Below are positions 54,007 to 63,681 of a DNA stretch of 64,000 nucleotides, in pieces (the stretch's first letter is position 1; each line of letters begins with the position of its first letter). The position numbers were made by a program, and so were the translations under genes. Below the pieces are notes generated by a model. That model saw nothing but the letters and a program-made list of their open reading frames with translations. It was not told the DNA's origin and made no database searches. Location of the stretch: positions 248,001 to 312,000 of the forward strand of contig NZ_RPFW01000009.1 in NCBI RefSeq assembly GCF_007827045.1, in the 5' to 3' direction. Source of the DNA: Trebonia kvetii (GTDB lineage: Bacteria; Actinomycetota; Actinomycetes; Streptosporangiales; Streptosporangiaceae).

Positions 54007-55656
54007 CTACAGGGAAAATTCCCTGCGCAGGCAGATCCAGCGGTAGCCGTAGCCGCCGACCGGGAGCTTAGCTAGGTCGATGTCGCCGTAATCGCGATCC
54101 GCGAACATTTCGGTGGGCGATTCGGCGATGTCGTCGAGGCTGCTGACATCGACGAGGGCGTCTTGGTCGCCGAGGTTGTGCACGAACAGTATGGTGCCGG
54201 CCGTGTCGTCGGCACGGTGCACAAGGACGCCGGGCGGCGTGGGCACGTCGACATGGGCACACGAGCCGGTGTTTATCTCCGGGCACTCGCGCAGTGTGGA
54301 CATCATCCGTTCGAACCACGACAGCAGTGAGCCGTGATCGTTGCGCTGGGCCTGTACGTTGACTTTTTGGTAGCCGAACGCACCCTCGGCGACGACCGGA
54401 TGGACAAGCTGGCCGGGTGCGGCGGCGGAGTAGCCGGCGTTGGGCAGCGGCGACCACTGCATAGGCGTGCGGATCGACTCCCGGTCCGGAAGCGACAGGT
54501 CGTCGCCCATGCCGATCTCTTCGCCGTAACGGATGACTGGTGTTCCGCGCAAGGTGAACTGAAGCGAGTAGGCCAGCCGGAGACGGCGCTGGTCGCCGCC
54601 GAGCATCGGCGCGAGCCGGCGGCGGATTCCTCGCCCGTACAGGCGCATGTCCTCCTGCGGGCCGAATGCGGCGAACACCGTCTGCCGCTGGTCGGCGGTG
54701 AGCCGGGACAGGTCGACCTCGTCGTGGTTGCGCAGGAACGTGGCCCACTGCGACCCTGCGGGCACCGCTGGGGTGTCGCGCAGCGCATCGATGACAGGCT
54801 CCGGATCCTGGCGGGCGAGCGCCAGCATGATCTGGGCGTTGAGCAGGAAGTCGAACAGCATGTGCAGCCGGTTGGCTGAGCCGCCGCTGTCGCCGAAGTA
54901 AGCGGCGATCTGGTCGGCGTCGACGTTCGCCTCGGCTAGCAGCAGCGCGTCCCGGCGCTGCCACTGCACATGCTGGCGCAACTCCGTAAGGAACCCGAAG
55001 TCCTTATCGCCGCTGCCGCCGTCCGGGGTGGTGCGTTCGATAAGGAACGGCACCGCGTCCATCCGGAATCCGGCAACTCCCAGCTGCAGCCAGAATGACG
55101 CGATCTTCTTGATCTCTTCGCGGACCAGGCAGTTCCTGATGTTGAGATCGGGTTGGAACCGGTAGAACCGGTGGTAGTACCAGGCGCCCGCACTCGTGTC
55201 ATACGACCACGTCTCGTCCTGCTCGCCGGGGAAGACGATGCCCTGCCGCCGGTCGGCCGGCTCCCGTTCGGACCAGACATACCAGTCACGGTGCGCCGAG
55301 TCAGGTGAGGAGCGTGCTGACTGGAACCACGGGTGCTGGTCCGAGGTGTGGTTGACCACCAGATCCATGACGACCCGGATGCCCCTGCTGTCCGCCGCCT
55401 GCAAGAAGAGCGCGAAGTCGCCGAGTGTGCCAAGCCGGGGATGCACGTTGTAATAGTCGCTGATGTCGTAGCCGCCGTCGCGGTCCGGTGAGGGATGGAT
55501 AGGGTTCAGCCACAGGCAGTTGACGCCGAGCCTGGCCAGGTAATCCAGCCGGCGTGTCAGCCCGGCGAAGTCACCGGCACCGTCGCCGTCGGAGTCTTGG
55601 AACGTCTCCACGTCGAGGCAGTAGATGACTGCCTTTTTGTACCAGCGCTCAGTCAT
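54007..55656 (-). CDS. GH13 alpha-amylase-family enzyme (trehalose synthase/alpha-glucosidase-like)
   Basis: A 549-aa cytoplasmic GH13 enzyme. Conserved regions are LVVNHTSDQHPWF, GVAGFRMDAVPFL with the nucleophile Asp, LLLAEANVD with the acid/base Glu, and TFLRNHDEVDLS with the third Asp. WYKKAVIYCLDVETFQDSDGDG at the start (given by its ends) and EEIGMGDDL resemble TreS-type maltose alpha-D-glucosyltransferases, though the protein could be an alpha-glucosidase. It probably processes the sugar imported by the ABC system downstream. Confidence 0.87.
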   Translation of the reverse strand: MTERWYKKAVIYCLDVETFQDSDGDGAGDFAGLTRRLDYLARLGVNCLWLNPIHPSPDRDGGYDISDYYNVHPRLGTLGDFALFLQAADSRGIRVVMDLVVNHTSDQHPWFQSARSSPDSAHRDWYVWSEREPADRRQGIVFPGEQDETWSYDTSAGAWYYHRFYRFQPDLNIRNCLVREEIKKIASFWLQLGVAGFRMDAVPFLIERTTPDGGSGDKDFGFLTELRQHVQWQRRDALLLAEANVDADQIAAYFGDSGGSANRLHMLFDFLLNAQIMLALARQDPEPVIDALRDTPAVPAGSQWATFLRNHDEVDLSRLTADQRQTVFAAFGPQEDMRLYGRGIRRRLAPMLGGDQRRLRLAYSLQFTLRGTPVIRYGEEIGMGDDLSLPDRESIRTPMQWSPLPNAGYSAAAPGQLVHPVVAEGAFGYQKVNVQAQRNDHGSLLSWFERMMSTLRECPEINTGSCAHVDVPTPPGVLVHRADDTAGTILFVHNLGDQDALVDVSSLDDIAESPTEMFADRDYGDIDLAKLPVGGYGYRWICLRREFSL

Positions 55657-55894
55657 GCGGCTTCACCCTCCCCGGAGCAGCGGCGGCGAAACCCGCTGGT
55701 CCGGCGTTTCGCGACTCGGCGGATCAGAGCTTCACGGTCCCCGCGCAGGTGTGATCGCTGCGGTGGTAATCAGAAGCCGGGTACGTCGGTGGTCTTGCAT
55801 GGCTGCCTCCAGGCTTGTCTGAGTTGATACGGCAAGCCTGTCGACGCGCGGGTCGTAGCGGCAATTGGCCGATGGGCGTACTACCAGTGCGGGG

Positions 55895-57321
55895 TCAGCC
55901 GGTGACCGAGCCCGGCGGGGGGATCGTGCCCGGGCCGGTTGTGCTGCAGGTGAGCGACGAGGGGTCGGCGGCGGCGATCGGAATCGCCAGGTGCGGCGGC
56001 TCGGCGAAGGCGGGCTTGTGCAGGTCCAGCATGTCCAGCATCGCGTTCGCGTTCGCGTCACGGAACGTCAGCGCGGGCAGGTTCCACTTGATCTCGACCA
56101 GCTTCAGGATGCTGGTGTGGTCGAAGAGGCGGTGCGAAACGTAGTTCCGCCGTGACCAGGGCGACACGAGGGTGAACGGGACACGGAAACCGTACCTGGC
56201 GAACCCGTCGAAGCCGTTCTCCCCTGGCACTAGGGTCGGGCCGATGCTGTCATGTCAGGCGGGATCGCGGCGGGCGGCGGCACGTGGTCGTAGTACCCGC
56301 CGTGCTCGTCGTAAGTGAGGATCAGCGCGGTCTTGCGCCAACCAGGGCCCTGAATCACCGCGTTGATGATGCTCGCCGCGAACTGCTCGCCCAGCGCGAT
56401 ATTCTGCGGGTTCTCCTCGGAAGTGGTGCCGTAGTCGGGCTCGACCAGGCTGAAGTTCGGCAGGGTCCCTGCGGCCGCGTCGGTGAAGAACTCCGCGTCG
56501 AGGACGATCTTCGTCGCGGCATTCTTCTCGTAGAGCGCCGGGTACAGCGCGAGCGAGGACGAGGTCGGAACGAGGGCCGCGGTGTAGTCCTTCCAGGAGA
56601 TGCCGTGCGCGTCGAACTGGTCGAAGATCGTGCCGGCCGCCGGGTAGTCGGTGAGCGCCGGCGCCGTGTCGTCGATCTGGCCGATCGAGGTCGCCGCCAG
56701 CAGGTAGCGCCGGTTGGGGAAGGTCTGGCCGAGGACCGAGGAGTGGTAGCGGTCCGCGATCGGGAACTGCCGGTACAACGAGTAGTAGAACGGCAGGTCT
56801 TCGGCCTGCCAGTACCCCATGGCGACGCCGCCGACGGTCTGCGTAGTGAGCGGGTCGATGGGGGTGCTGACGAAGCCGTCCATCCGGCCGTTGTCGTAGG
56901 CGTTGTGGCTGGCGGTCCACTCCTGGCTGGGACGGGCATCCAGCTGGCAGTGCGTGGGCATCCGGAACGCATTCTGGATCTGCCCGTTGCCATACGGGTT
57001 GGCCGCGGTCGGCAGCCCGTCCCGCCCCAACCTGAACCCGTCCGCCCCTGGGCGCTGCAGCATGCCCAGGTAGTTGTCGTAGGAGTGGTTCTCCATCATC
57101 AGCACCACGACGTGCTCGATCTGCGGGATCGTGTCGGTGCCCGCGGCCAGCTTCGGGTAGGGCAGCGACCCCGGCCGGCGAAGCGGTGCCGCACTCGCCG
57201 CAGTGCCCCACGCTCCGGTACCGATGAGTGCCCCGGCCGCGATGCCCGTTTTCAGCACGCCCCGCCTGCTGACCCGCCCGGCCGACGCCCCGCCCCCGCC
57301 CTTGCCCTGTCGTTCGTCCAC
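55895..57321 (-). pseudogene. Tat-exported phosphoesterase (phospholipase C-like), frameshifted
   Basis: The first 363-codon frame (57321-56230) has a twin-Arg signal (SRRGVLKTGIAAGALIG) and phosphoesterase-family motifs HVVVLMMENHSYDNYLGML and LILTYDEHGGYYDHVPPP, ending after IPPDMTASARP. The remainder, GPTLVPGENGFDGFARYGF and DHTSILKLVEIKWNLPALTF, is in the next frame (56230-55895). The break lies near 56250, where two extra bases before a GACAGCATC stretch or one missing base would explain it. Members hydrolyse phospholipids or phosphate monoesters outside the cell. As read the product is split; sequencing error is possible. The 238-bp gap before the GH13 gene shows nothing. Confidence 0.85.
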
Positions 57322-57769
57322 GTGAACTCCTCACTGGAACTGGCCGTGCCCTGGTGCGACGAGTCTCCTCGCGCCCAGGAAAAGTCCGGTGAGCGAACGC
57401 CGACCCTTAGGTAACGCCTCAGTGGATTCTGCCGTTGCCGCCCAGGAGCAGCCGGCGTGACGGTGGGGGCGCACGCCCATCCCGGCACGTTCTCGCCGTG
57501 CTCTGCAAGGGCCAGGTGCCTCGTGCCCGCCGGCCTGGCCGACTTCAGGCAGCGTTACCCGGCAATGCGGATTGCTTACCCCGCACGATGGGTACGTGGG
57601 GAAGCGACGTCGGCCTGCTCGGGAGGCCGCCGCGTCGTACGCGGCGTGTACGACCTCACCTCACTGGGCCCGCGGGACTGGGCCGGGGGAACCGACAAGA
57701 GTGTTGCCTGGTAAGGCGCACCGTTGAGATCGCTAGCGTCATCCCTGGGAAATCCACAAGGAGGCGGCA
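57322..57769. other. Intergenic region without a recognised gene
   Basis: This divergent 448-bp gap precedes the phosphoesterase (leftward) and the hydrolase (rightward). Short open frames give no recognisable protein. One inverted repeat, GTCGTAC (57634-57640) and GTACGAC (57648-57654), lies about 115 bp before the hydrolase and may be an operator. Confidence 0.4.
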
Positions 57770-58660
57770 ATGAGCACAGCTGAGGATCGCACCGGCGGCG
57801 AGCTTCGTGACGGCTACGCCGATGTCGGCGGCCAGCGGTTGCATTACGTGGAGGCCGGCGACGGGCCGCTGGTGGTGCTGCTGCACGGGTTCCCCGAGTT
57901 CTGGTACGGCTGGCGGCTGCAGATCCAGCCGCTGGCGAACGCGGGATTCCGGGTGGTCGCGCCCGACATGCGCGGGTACAACCTGTCATCCAAGCCGGCC
58001 GATGTCGCGGCCTACGACAGCGGGCAGCTGACCGCGGACATCCGCGGGCTCATCCAGGAACGCGGTGCCGGGTCCGCGCTGTTGGTCGGGCACGACTGGG
58101 GCGGAACCGTCGCCTGGGACCTGGCGATGAACCACCCCGAGATGGTGGACCGGCTGGTCATCCTCAACGCGGCTCACCCGCGGAAGCTGTCGCAGGGACT
58201 GCATCACCCCGGCCAGCTCCGCAAGTCCTGGTACTTTTTCTTCTTCGACCTGCCGGAGCTGCCGGAAAGCGTCGTCCACGCCAACAACTGGCATTTCTTC
58301 CGGCACTTCCTGCACGACGCCCGCCCGGCCTACACGCCGCAGGAGATGGACCGCTACGTCCAGGCGTGGTCGCAGCCGGGCGCGGCGACCGGGATGATCA
58401 ACTACTACCGGTCCTCGGTGCGGCAAGACCAGAAGAAGGCCGAAGCGGCGCTTGTCCCCGTCCAGGCGCCCACCTTGGTCATCTGGGGGCAGCGCGATCA
58501 CTACCTCGGCCAGGAACTAGCCGAACCCGACCACGACGACGTGCCCAACCTCGACCGCGTCGAGCGCCTGCCCGACGCCTCGCACTGGGTCCACCACGAC
58601 GAGGCCGAGAGAGTCAATGCGCTGATCGCCAACTTCTTCGCCCCCGTCCTGGCGAAATAG
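57770..58660 (+). CDS. Alpha/beta hydrolase, epoxide hydrolase-like
   Basis: A 296-aa hydrolase. The oxyanion motif is LLHGFPEFWYGW, the nucleophile Asp is in VGHDWGGTVAWDL, a lid Tyr region is DMRGYNLSSKP, the acid Asp is likely in WGQRDHYLG, and the His in DASHWVHHDEAERV. An Asp nucleophile rather than Ser, with HGFPE, marks epoxide hydrolases and haloalkane dehalogenase-like enzymes. AAGGAGG precedes the ATG. Substrate unknown. Confidence 0.9.
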   Translation: MSTAEDRTGGELRDGYADVGGQRLHYVEAGDGPLVVLLHGFPEFWYGWRLQIQPLANAGFRVVAPDMRGYNLSSKPADVAAYDSGQLTADIRGLIQERGAGSALLVGHDWGGTVAWDLAMNHPEMVDRLVILNAAHPRKLSQGLHHPGQLRKSWYFFFFDLPELPESVVHANNWHFFRHFLHDARPAYTPQEMDRYVQAWSQPGAATGMINYYRSSVRQDQKKAEAALVPVQAPTLVIWGQRDHYLGQELAEPDHDDVPNLDRVERLPDASHWVHHDEAERVNALIANFFAPVLAK

Positions 58661-58730
58661 AAAAAGCCAAGATCACGAGCGCCGTTTGCAGGCCGGCGCC
58701 CAGGCGGGGGATTACCCGACGGGCCGGGTT

Positions 58731-59678
58731 TCACCGCCCGGCGAGCTCCTCCACCACCGGCGCCAGCGCGTCCAGGTCGTCGACGAGGAACGAGCTGATG
58801 CCAAAGCGCTCGCGCAGGTCCACGAACTTGCGCGTCAGGTCCTTGAGGCTGCCGATGAACACATGCGGCGAGTCCAGTATTTCCTCGGCGGTCAGCTCGA
58901 CCCCGGTCGCTGCATGGAGGCGGTCGGCGCGGCGGCGCGCCTCGGCGCGCGGATCGCCGGTGACGACCACCGGCCCCCCGGCGGGGTAGGTGTTGAGCTC
59001 CAGTTCGCCGAAACGGTCGCCAGCGGCCTCGCGGATCCAGCTGATCTTCTCCTCGGTTGCCGCGGCGGTCAGGCTCCGGGCGTCGAGGCGGGGCGGGTCG
59101 CCCGGCAGCAGCCGCGGCGCCAAGCCGATGATCTGGGCTTCGCGTGCGGCGAGGGTCAGCAGGCGCTTGCCGCCGCCGCCCAGAAAGATCGGCGGGTGCG
59201 GGCGCTGCGCCGGTTTGGGCGCGGCGTCATGGCCGGTGATGGCGTAGTGCTCGCCTGAAAAGGAGAATGGCCCCTCGGCGAAGCACCCCTTCAGGATCGC
59301 GATCGCCTCGGTCAGGCGCTTGATCCGGTCACCGACCGGTTCGAAGGGGATGCCGATCGCGTCGTGCTCGGGCTTATTCCAGCCCGCGCCCAGGCCGATC
59401 TCCAAACGGCCGCCGGACAGCGCGTCGAGAGTGGCGAGGTCCTGGGCCAGCACGGCCGGATGGCGCAGGCAGACGTTGAGCACGAAGGTGCCCACCCGCA
59501 GCCGTTCGGTCACCGCCGCGACCATGGCCAGCAGCGGCAGCGCAGCGTACTGCCCGACGAGATGGTCGGGCAGTACGAACGCGGAGCAGCCGACGGCCTC
59601 AGCCTTGCGGGCCAGCGAGGTCAGCTCGGCGAAGCCGGGGTTCTCATTGACGGTCGCGAGGAAGCGGAAGGGGCGCAT
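58731..59678 (-). CDS. LLM-class F420-dependent oxidoreductase
   Basis: A 315-aa luciferase-like protein of the TIGR03621-like group: FRFLATVNENPGFAELTSLA, FVLPDHLVGQYAALPLLAM, LEIGLGAGWNKPEHDAIGIPF and PPIFLGGGGKRLLTLAARE are characteristic, with F420-binding barrel ends. It likely reduces or oxidises an unknown small molecule using F420. It is convergent with the epoxide hydrolase gene (70-bp gap) and appears monocistronic. Confidence 0.88.
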   Translation of the reverse strand: MRPFRFLATVNENPGFAELTSLARKAEAVGCSAFVLPDHLVGQYAALPLLAMVAAVTERLRVGTFVLNVCLRHPAVLAQDLATLDALSGGRLEIGLGAGWNKPEHDAIGIPFEPVGDRIKRLTEAIAILKGCFAEGPFSFSGEHYAITGHDAAPKPAQRPHPPIFLGGGGKRLLTLAAREAQIIGLAPRLLPGDPPRLDARSLTAAATEEKISWIREAAGDRFGELELNTYPAGGPVVVTGDPRAEARRRADRLHAATGVELTAEEILDSPHVFIGSLKDLTRKFVDLRERFGISSFLVDDLDALAPVVEELAGR

Positions 59679-59745
59679 GCCAGCATCCTGCTAGATGAAC
59701 CGGGTGTTATGTCTAGACGGGCGAGGTCATACTGGCGCCGGGGAG

Positions 59746-60059
59746 ATGGGCACCGTCGACGAGGTCTGCGGGCCGCTCGCCGAGAAAGGCATCGAACTCG
59801 GCGGACCATGGTCAGACCACGTACTGGTGTACTCCTGACGGGAGAATCGTGCTGCTGACCCTATTCCGCAAGACCCGCCAGCACGAGCAGCCTGGGTACG
59901 CCCCGAAGAGGCTGCCGACGATCCCAAGCGCATCGAGGAAGGTGCACTGAGCCCATCGTCCCCCTCTTGCGCCGCCTCGCCGCTGCCCTCAACGCCGATG
60001 TGCGCCTTACCGCTGGACACGACCTCGGCTCCGTCTGGTTCGAAACGCACGCAGCCTGA
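59746..60059 (+). pseudogene. Remnants resembling a HigB/Gp49-type toxin and its XRE antitoxin
   Basis: A 30-codon ORF (59746-59838) reads LAEKGIELGGPWSDHVLV, like the N-terminal half of phage-Gp49/HigB toxins. The next frame (59837-59890) gives GRIVLLTLFRKTRQHEQ, their C-terminal core, with the middle missing. In 59952-60059 the sequence PIVPLLRRLAAALNADVRL, followed by TAGHDLGSVWFETHAA and a stop, resembles the C-terminus of a paired antitoxin. No complete gene remains. I infer a decayed toxin-antitoxin locus; the short matches keep confidence modest. Confidence 0.45.
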
Positions 60060-60385
60060 ACCCGTGCAGAAAAGGTGCCGAAAGAGGCCATGCCAATGGT
60101 GCTGACGCAGGTCAGGGCATGTTCGTGGGCGGTCTCTAGAACCGCCACGGCTGCCGTCCAGTTCTCACGCTCCAGAACCGCCTGATCAGCGCTCGAATGA
60201 GAGCCAGGGTTGCCTGGCGCATGCTGGGACAGATGCGGCTGATATGTCACGGGCTGATTCCCGAAACTGCCTCGCGTCAACGTGAGCCTTGGCTGCTGGC
60301 CAGATGCTCGCCGAAACCGTAGATCACAGGCCGTTACTGGTGGCGATTTCGCGTTCGCCGCCACTTTGATGTCCGCCTGTGCTCC
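60060..60385. other. Non-coding or decayed region
   Basis: No frame here gives a recognised protein. It is less GC-rich than the rest and lies between the toxin-antitoxin remnants and the DNA glycosylase gene, so it may be further decayed sequence. Confidence 0.4.
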
Positions 60386-60997
60386 TCATGGGTTGCGATC
60401 CTCAACGCCCGCGGGCGTGGCGGCGTAGTCGGTCGCGCGGAAGCATCCATGAACGTGGTCGTTGACCACGCCGACGTTCTGCATGAATGCGTACACGCTC
60501 GTCGGCCCGACGTACCGGTATCCCTGGGATTTCAGCTGCTTGGCGAACGCCTCGGCCTGCGCGGTCGATTTGGGCAGATCGGCGACGGACCTCGGAGCCC
60601 GCTCGCGGGTGGTCTCATAGGACTTCGCGAGCGTCGCCAGGCTCGGAGATGCCGACAGCATCGCGCGGGCGTTCTCGACGGTGGCCTGGATTTTGCCACG
60701 GTTACGGATGATCGAGGTGTCCTGCACCAGGAGGTCCACGTCCTGCCCGGTCATCGCGGCAACCTCGGCGGCGTCGAAGCCCCGGAACGCCCTGCGGAAC
60801 GCGTCCCGCTTGCCGAACACGATCGACCAGCTCAGCCCGACCTCGAACACGCCGAGGGTGAGTGCCTCGAACATCGCGGATTGGTCGTAGGTGCGGGTGC
60901 CCCAGACCTCGTCGTGGTAGCGGGCGAAGGCAGCGTCGCCGCCGACCCAGGCGCAGCGCGGCTTGCCGTCGTGCCCGAGGATCACGTCGCTGCTCAT
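60386..60997 (-). CDS. tag: 3-methyladenine DNA glycosylase I-like (Tag family)
   Basis: A 203-aa base-excision enzyme. RCAWVGG and YHDEVWGTRTYD at the start supply the zinc Cys and His; NDHVHGCF near the end supplies the other ligands. GLSWSIVFGKRDAFRRAFRGFD and YRYVGPTSVYAFMQNVGVVNDH match the family. ATG at 60997 has GGGAGG. The helix that carries the base-recognising Glu in E. coli Tag (L-E-G-x-Q-A-G-L-S-W) reads LGVFEVGLSW, so that Glu is replaced and substrate preference may differ. Confidence 0.85.
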   Translation of the reverse strand: MSSDVILGHDGKPRCAWVGGDAAFARYHDEVWGTRTYDQSAMFEALTLGVFEVGLSWSIVFGKRDAFRRAFRGFDAAEVAAMTGQDVDLLVQDTSIIRNRGKIQATVENARAMLSASPSLATLAKSYETTRERAPRSVADLPKSTAQAEAFAKQLKSQGYRYVGPTSVYAFMQNVGVVNDHVHGCFRATDYAATPAGVEDRNP

Positions 60998-61477
60998 CTG
61001 GCCTCCCGACGCTCTGCTCGCGTAGTGATGACCTAGGCCACACCGCTGGGGAGGTAGACCATCGCGACGTGGCTGGAGGCAACCGCTTCGATCGCAATTC
61101 CCTCTGGCAGCGGCGGGAGCCTGGCACCTCCGCTGGTTGGATTCACACCCCCACTTACGGCAGGGGCTGCAGCCGACGATACTCTCCGCGTCCGCTCGGC
61201 GACTCGACGCCATGCCATGGCGAGTCTCAAGACGGCCGGTTGCGAGCTCCATAACCAGGTGATCTGTCCCGCCTACCTCGTTCGCGCGTGGCCTGTCGGT
61301 CCAGAGGACCGCGCCAGACCACCTTGCCGGCGGGCCTCTTGAAAGGCGGCTCAGACCCGTTGGCAGCGGCACCCGGCATGATCCCCTCAATTCAGAGTGC
61401 CCGGGATCATAGGATTTGTGACTGAGACTTCATGCGCAGCCGGGTCCGTTCGCGGCCCAGATAGAACGGGGCTGACA
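60998..61477. other. Intergenic region without a recognised gene
   Basis: A 480-bp divergent gap. A 65-codon minus-strand frame (61033-61230) is open but matches nothing known. The last 60 bp before the methyltransferase contain an in-frame GTG at 61418 that could extend that gene. No clear operator was found. Confidence 0.4.
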
Positions 61478-62287
61478 GTGACGGAGCAAGCAGGGCCGGA
61501 CCTGGACACGTCACGGCCGCACCCGGCCCGGATCTACGACTACCTGCTGGGCGGGAAGAGCAACTTCGCCGCCGACCGTGCCCTTGCGGAGAAGATGCTC
61601 CAGGAAACGCCCGGGCTGCGGATCGCCGCGCGGGAGAACCGCGCGTTCCTCGGCCGGGCCGTGCGGTACCTGGCCGGGGAGGCCGGAGTGCGGCAGTTCC
61701 TCGACATCGGGACCGGGCTGCCGACCACCGGCAACGTGCACGAGGTGGCGCAGCGCATCGCTCCGGAGTCCCGGGTTGTCTACACCGACAACGACCCGAT
61801 GGTCCTCGCCCACGCCCGCGCGCTGCTGACGTCCGCGCCGGGAGGGCGCACCGCCTACATCCACGCCGACCTGCGCGACCCGGCGCAGATCCTCGCCGAC
61901 CCGCAGGTCCGCAACGTCCTCGACTTCGGCAAGCCGCTCGCACTCGTCCTGGTCGCCGTCCTGCACTTCCTTCCTGACGAGGACAAGCCCGCAGAGGTCG
62001 TGGCGACCCTGCTCGACGCGCTGCCGCCCGGCAGCTACCTCGTCGCCTCGCACACCGCGCTGGACCACGCACCCGCCCCGGTGGCCGCCATGGAACGCGC
62101 CGCGCGGGCGGGCGGCATCCGGACCCAGCAACGCGACTCCGACGACTTCGCCCGGCTCGCGTTCCCGGGCCTGGAACTTGTCCCGCCGGGCGTCGTCCTG
62201 GTCTCCGAGTGGCGTCCCGGCAACAGCATCCTGCTGCCTGACCCGGCCCAGGTCAACGTGTACTGCGGCGTCGCCCGCAAGCCCTGA
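61478..62287 (+). CDS. SAM-dependent methyltransferase, DUF574/SAV2177 family
   Basis: A 269-aa Rossmann-fold methyltransferase. The family opening is DTSRPHPARIYDYLLGGKSN, the SAM-binding motif FLDIGTGLPTTGNVHEVAQ, then YTDNDPMVLAHARALL and LVLVAVLHFLPDED. These proteins are abundant in Streptomyces and Streptosporangiales; their substrates are unknown. GTG at 61478 gives the usual length; 61418 is a possible longer start. It is not linked to a neighbour. Confidence 0.88.
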   Translation: MTEQAGPDLDTSRPHPARIYDYLLGGKSNFAADRALAEKMLQETPGLRIAARENRAFLGRAVRYLAGEAGVRQFLDIGTGLPTTGNVHEVAQRIAPESRVVYTDNDPMVLAHARALLTSAPGGRTAYIHADLRDPAQILADPQVRNVLDFGKPLALVLVAVLHFLPDEDKPAEVVATLLDALPPGSYLVASHTALDHAPAPVAAMERAARAGGIRTQQRDSDDFARLAFPGLELVPPGVVLVSEWRPGNSILLPDPAQVNVYCGVARKP

Positions 62288-62417
62288 TACGCCACGAGGC
62301 GCTTCGCTATATCCCCGATCTAGCCGGGAGGTGCCGCGGACCCCTGGCAGTCAGCCGTCAGGTCACAGCGCCCCGCCACCGGCCGATCGCACCTTGGCAT
62401 CGGCGGCCTTGACCGCC

Positions 62418-63367
62418 CTACCGGGGATGTCCCCATAGCCGCGAGCTGGCTAGCTGCGCGCCTTCGGCCATCGTGGCGAGCTTTGCCCAGGCGATTTCCG
62501 GTTCCACGATGACCTGGCTGGCGAAAGTGCCGAAGCCGCAGTCGGTGCTAGCGATCACGTTGTCGCGTCCGACTACCCCGGCGTAGCGGCAGATGCGCTG
62601 CGCCACGAGCTCGGGATGCTCAATGTAGTTAGTGGTGGAGTCCACTACGCCCGGGATCAGGATCTTCCCGTCTGGCAGCTTGACATCTTCGAATAGCTGC
62701 CATTCGTGCTCGTGCCGGGGATTGGCGCCCTCGAGCGACAGGCCCATCGGGCGCGCCTGCAACACCAGCTCGATGATGTCGGCCAGCGGGATATCGGTGT
62801 GGTGCGGGCCCACGTAGTTTCCCCAGCACAGATGCAGCCGCATCGCCTCACTCGGGATGTCACGTGTCGCATAGTCGAGCACCGCGAGTCGCTGTGCCAC
62901 AACCTCGCGGAACTCGCCGATCGTTCGGCGCTCTCCCCGGGCCCACTCGCACGCCAGGTCCGGGCAGTCCAGTTGCAGCAGTAGCCCGGCCTGATAGATG
63001 GTGTCGTACTCGGGCTTCATCGCATCCGCCAGCGCGGTGATGTAGTCCTCAGTGCTCCGGTAGTAACGGTTCGGCATGAACATTCCGATCACGCCGGGCG
63101 ACGCAGCCGACATGAACAACTCGGTCGCGGCGGCTGCGCTGGCCGCCCGAAGATTCGCGATGTCGGCATCCACCTGCGACGTGTCCAGGTAGGCAACCGG
63201 ACCATCACAACTGGGGTTGCCGACGGGACGCCTGCGGCAAGCTGTTTCGTCACTGACTGCTGCACCGCGTCCCGCACTGCCTGCCCATCATGGCGGTCGG
63301 TCAGGCTCGCCGGCCGCGGCAAGCTGCCCGTGTGTTTTGTCAGGATCCGATCCGGGCTGGTCTTCAT
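62418..63367 (-). pseudogene. MetE-like cobalamin-independent methionine synthase-family gene with internal deletion
   Basis: The start at 63367 (AGAGAGG upstream) gives the family N-terminus ILTKHTGSLPRPASL and then QQSVTKQLAAGV. The remaining sequence, CDGPVAYLDTSQVDADIANL onward, is in another frame from about 63215 and runs intact to 62418. About 60-100 residues between these parts are missing. The C-terminal part keeps all zinc ligands: HLCWGNYVG, LSLEGANPRHEHEW and STDCGFGTF. Such stand-alone proteins transfer methyl or alkyl groups to thiols. As read the gene is broken; the 3' frame of 251 codons could still make a C-terminal fragment. Confidence 0.8.
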
Positions 63368-63681
63368 CGCGGACCTCTCTGGTGACTGCGTCCGTGCCCA
63401 CAGCGGCAGCGGCAGGCAGACTATAGGCGCGGATTATGGCCGAGTTATCGAACAATCGGTACACGGCTCGTTCGTAAGCACGCAGGCCGGTATATAACCC
63501 GGATCGTAAAACGGCAGCATCACCGTCATGCGCGCATCCTGGTATGTCAGCCTCGCTGCGGAGGAAGGCTGCCTTCCGCCAATTGCGCGAGCTGATCACC
63601 GCCCTGGATACAGACAGCTGAAGCGCTGAGGAGACCCACCTACCCGGGCGGTGTCTTCACCAGTTGCGGCGCCAGGTCTTC
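63368..63681. other. Intergenic region without a recognised gene
   Basis: A 314-bp gap. A 25-codon + strand frame (63544-63621, MSASLRRKAAFRQLRELI) is open but too short to assign. Nothing else was seen. Confidence 0.4.

Noticed and set aside
57457..57714. An 85-codon + strand frame before the epoxide hydrolase-like gene
   Set aside because: It has no recognisable domain or ribosome binding site and compositionally looks like spacer.
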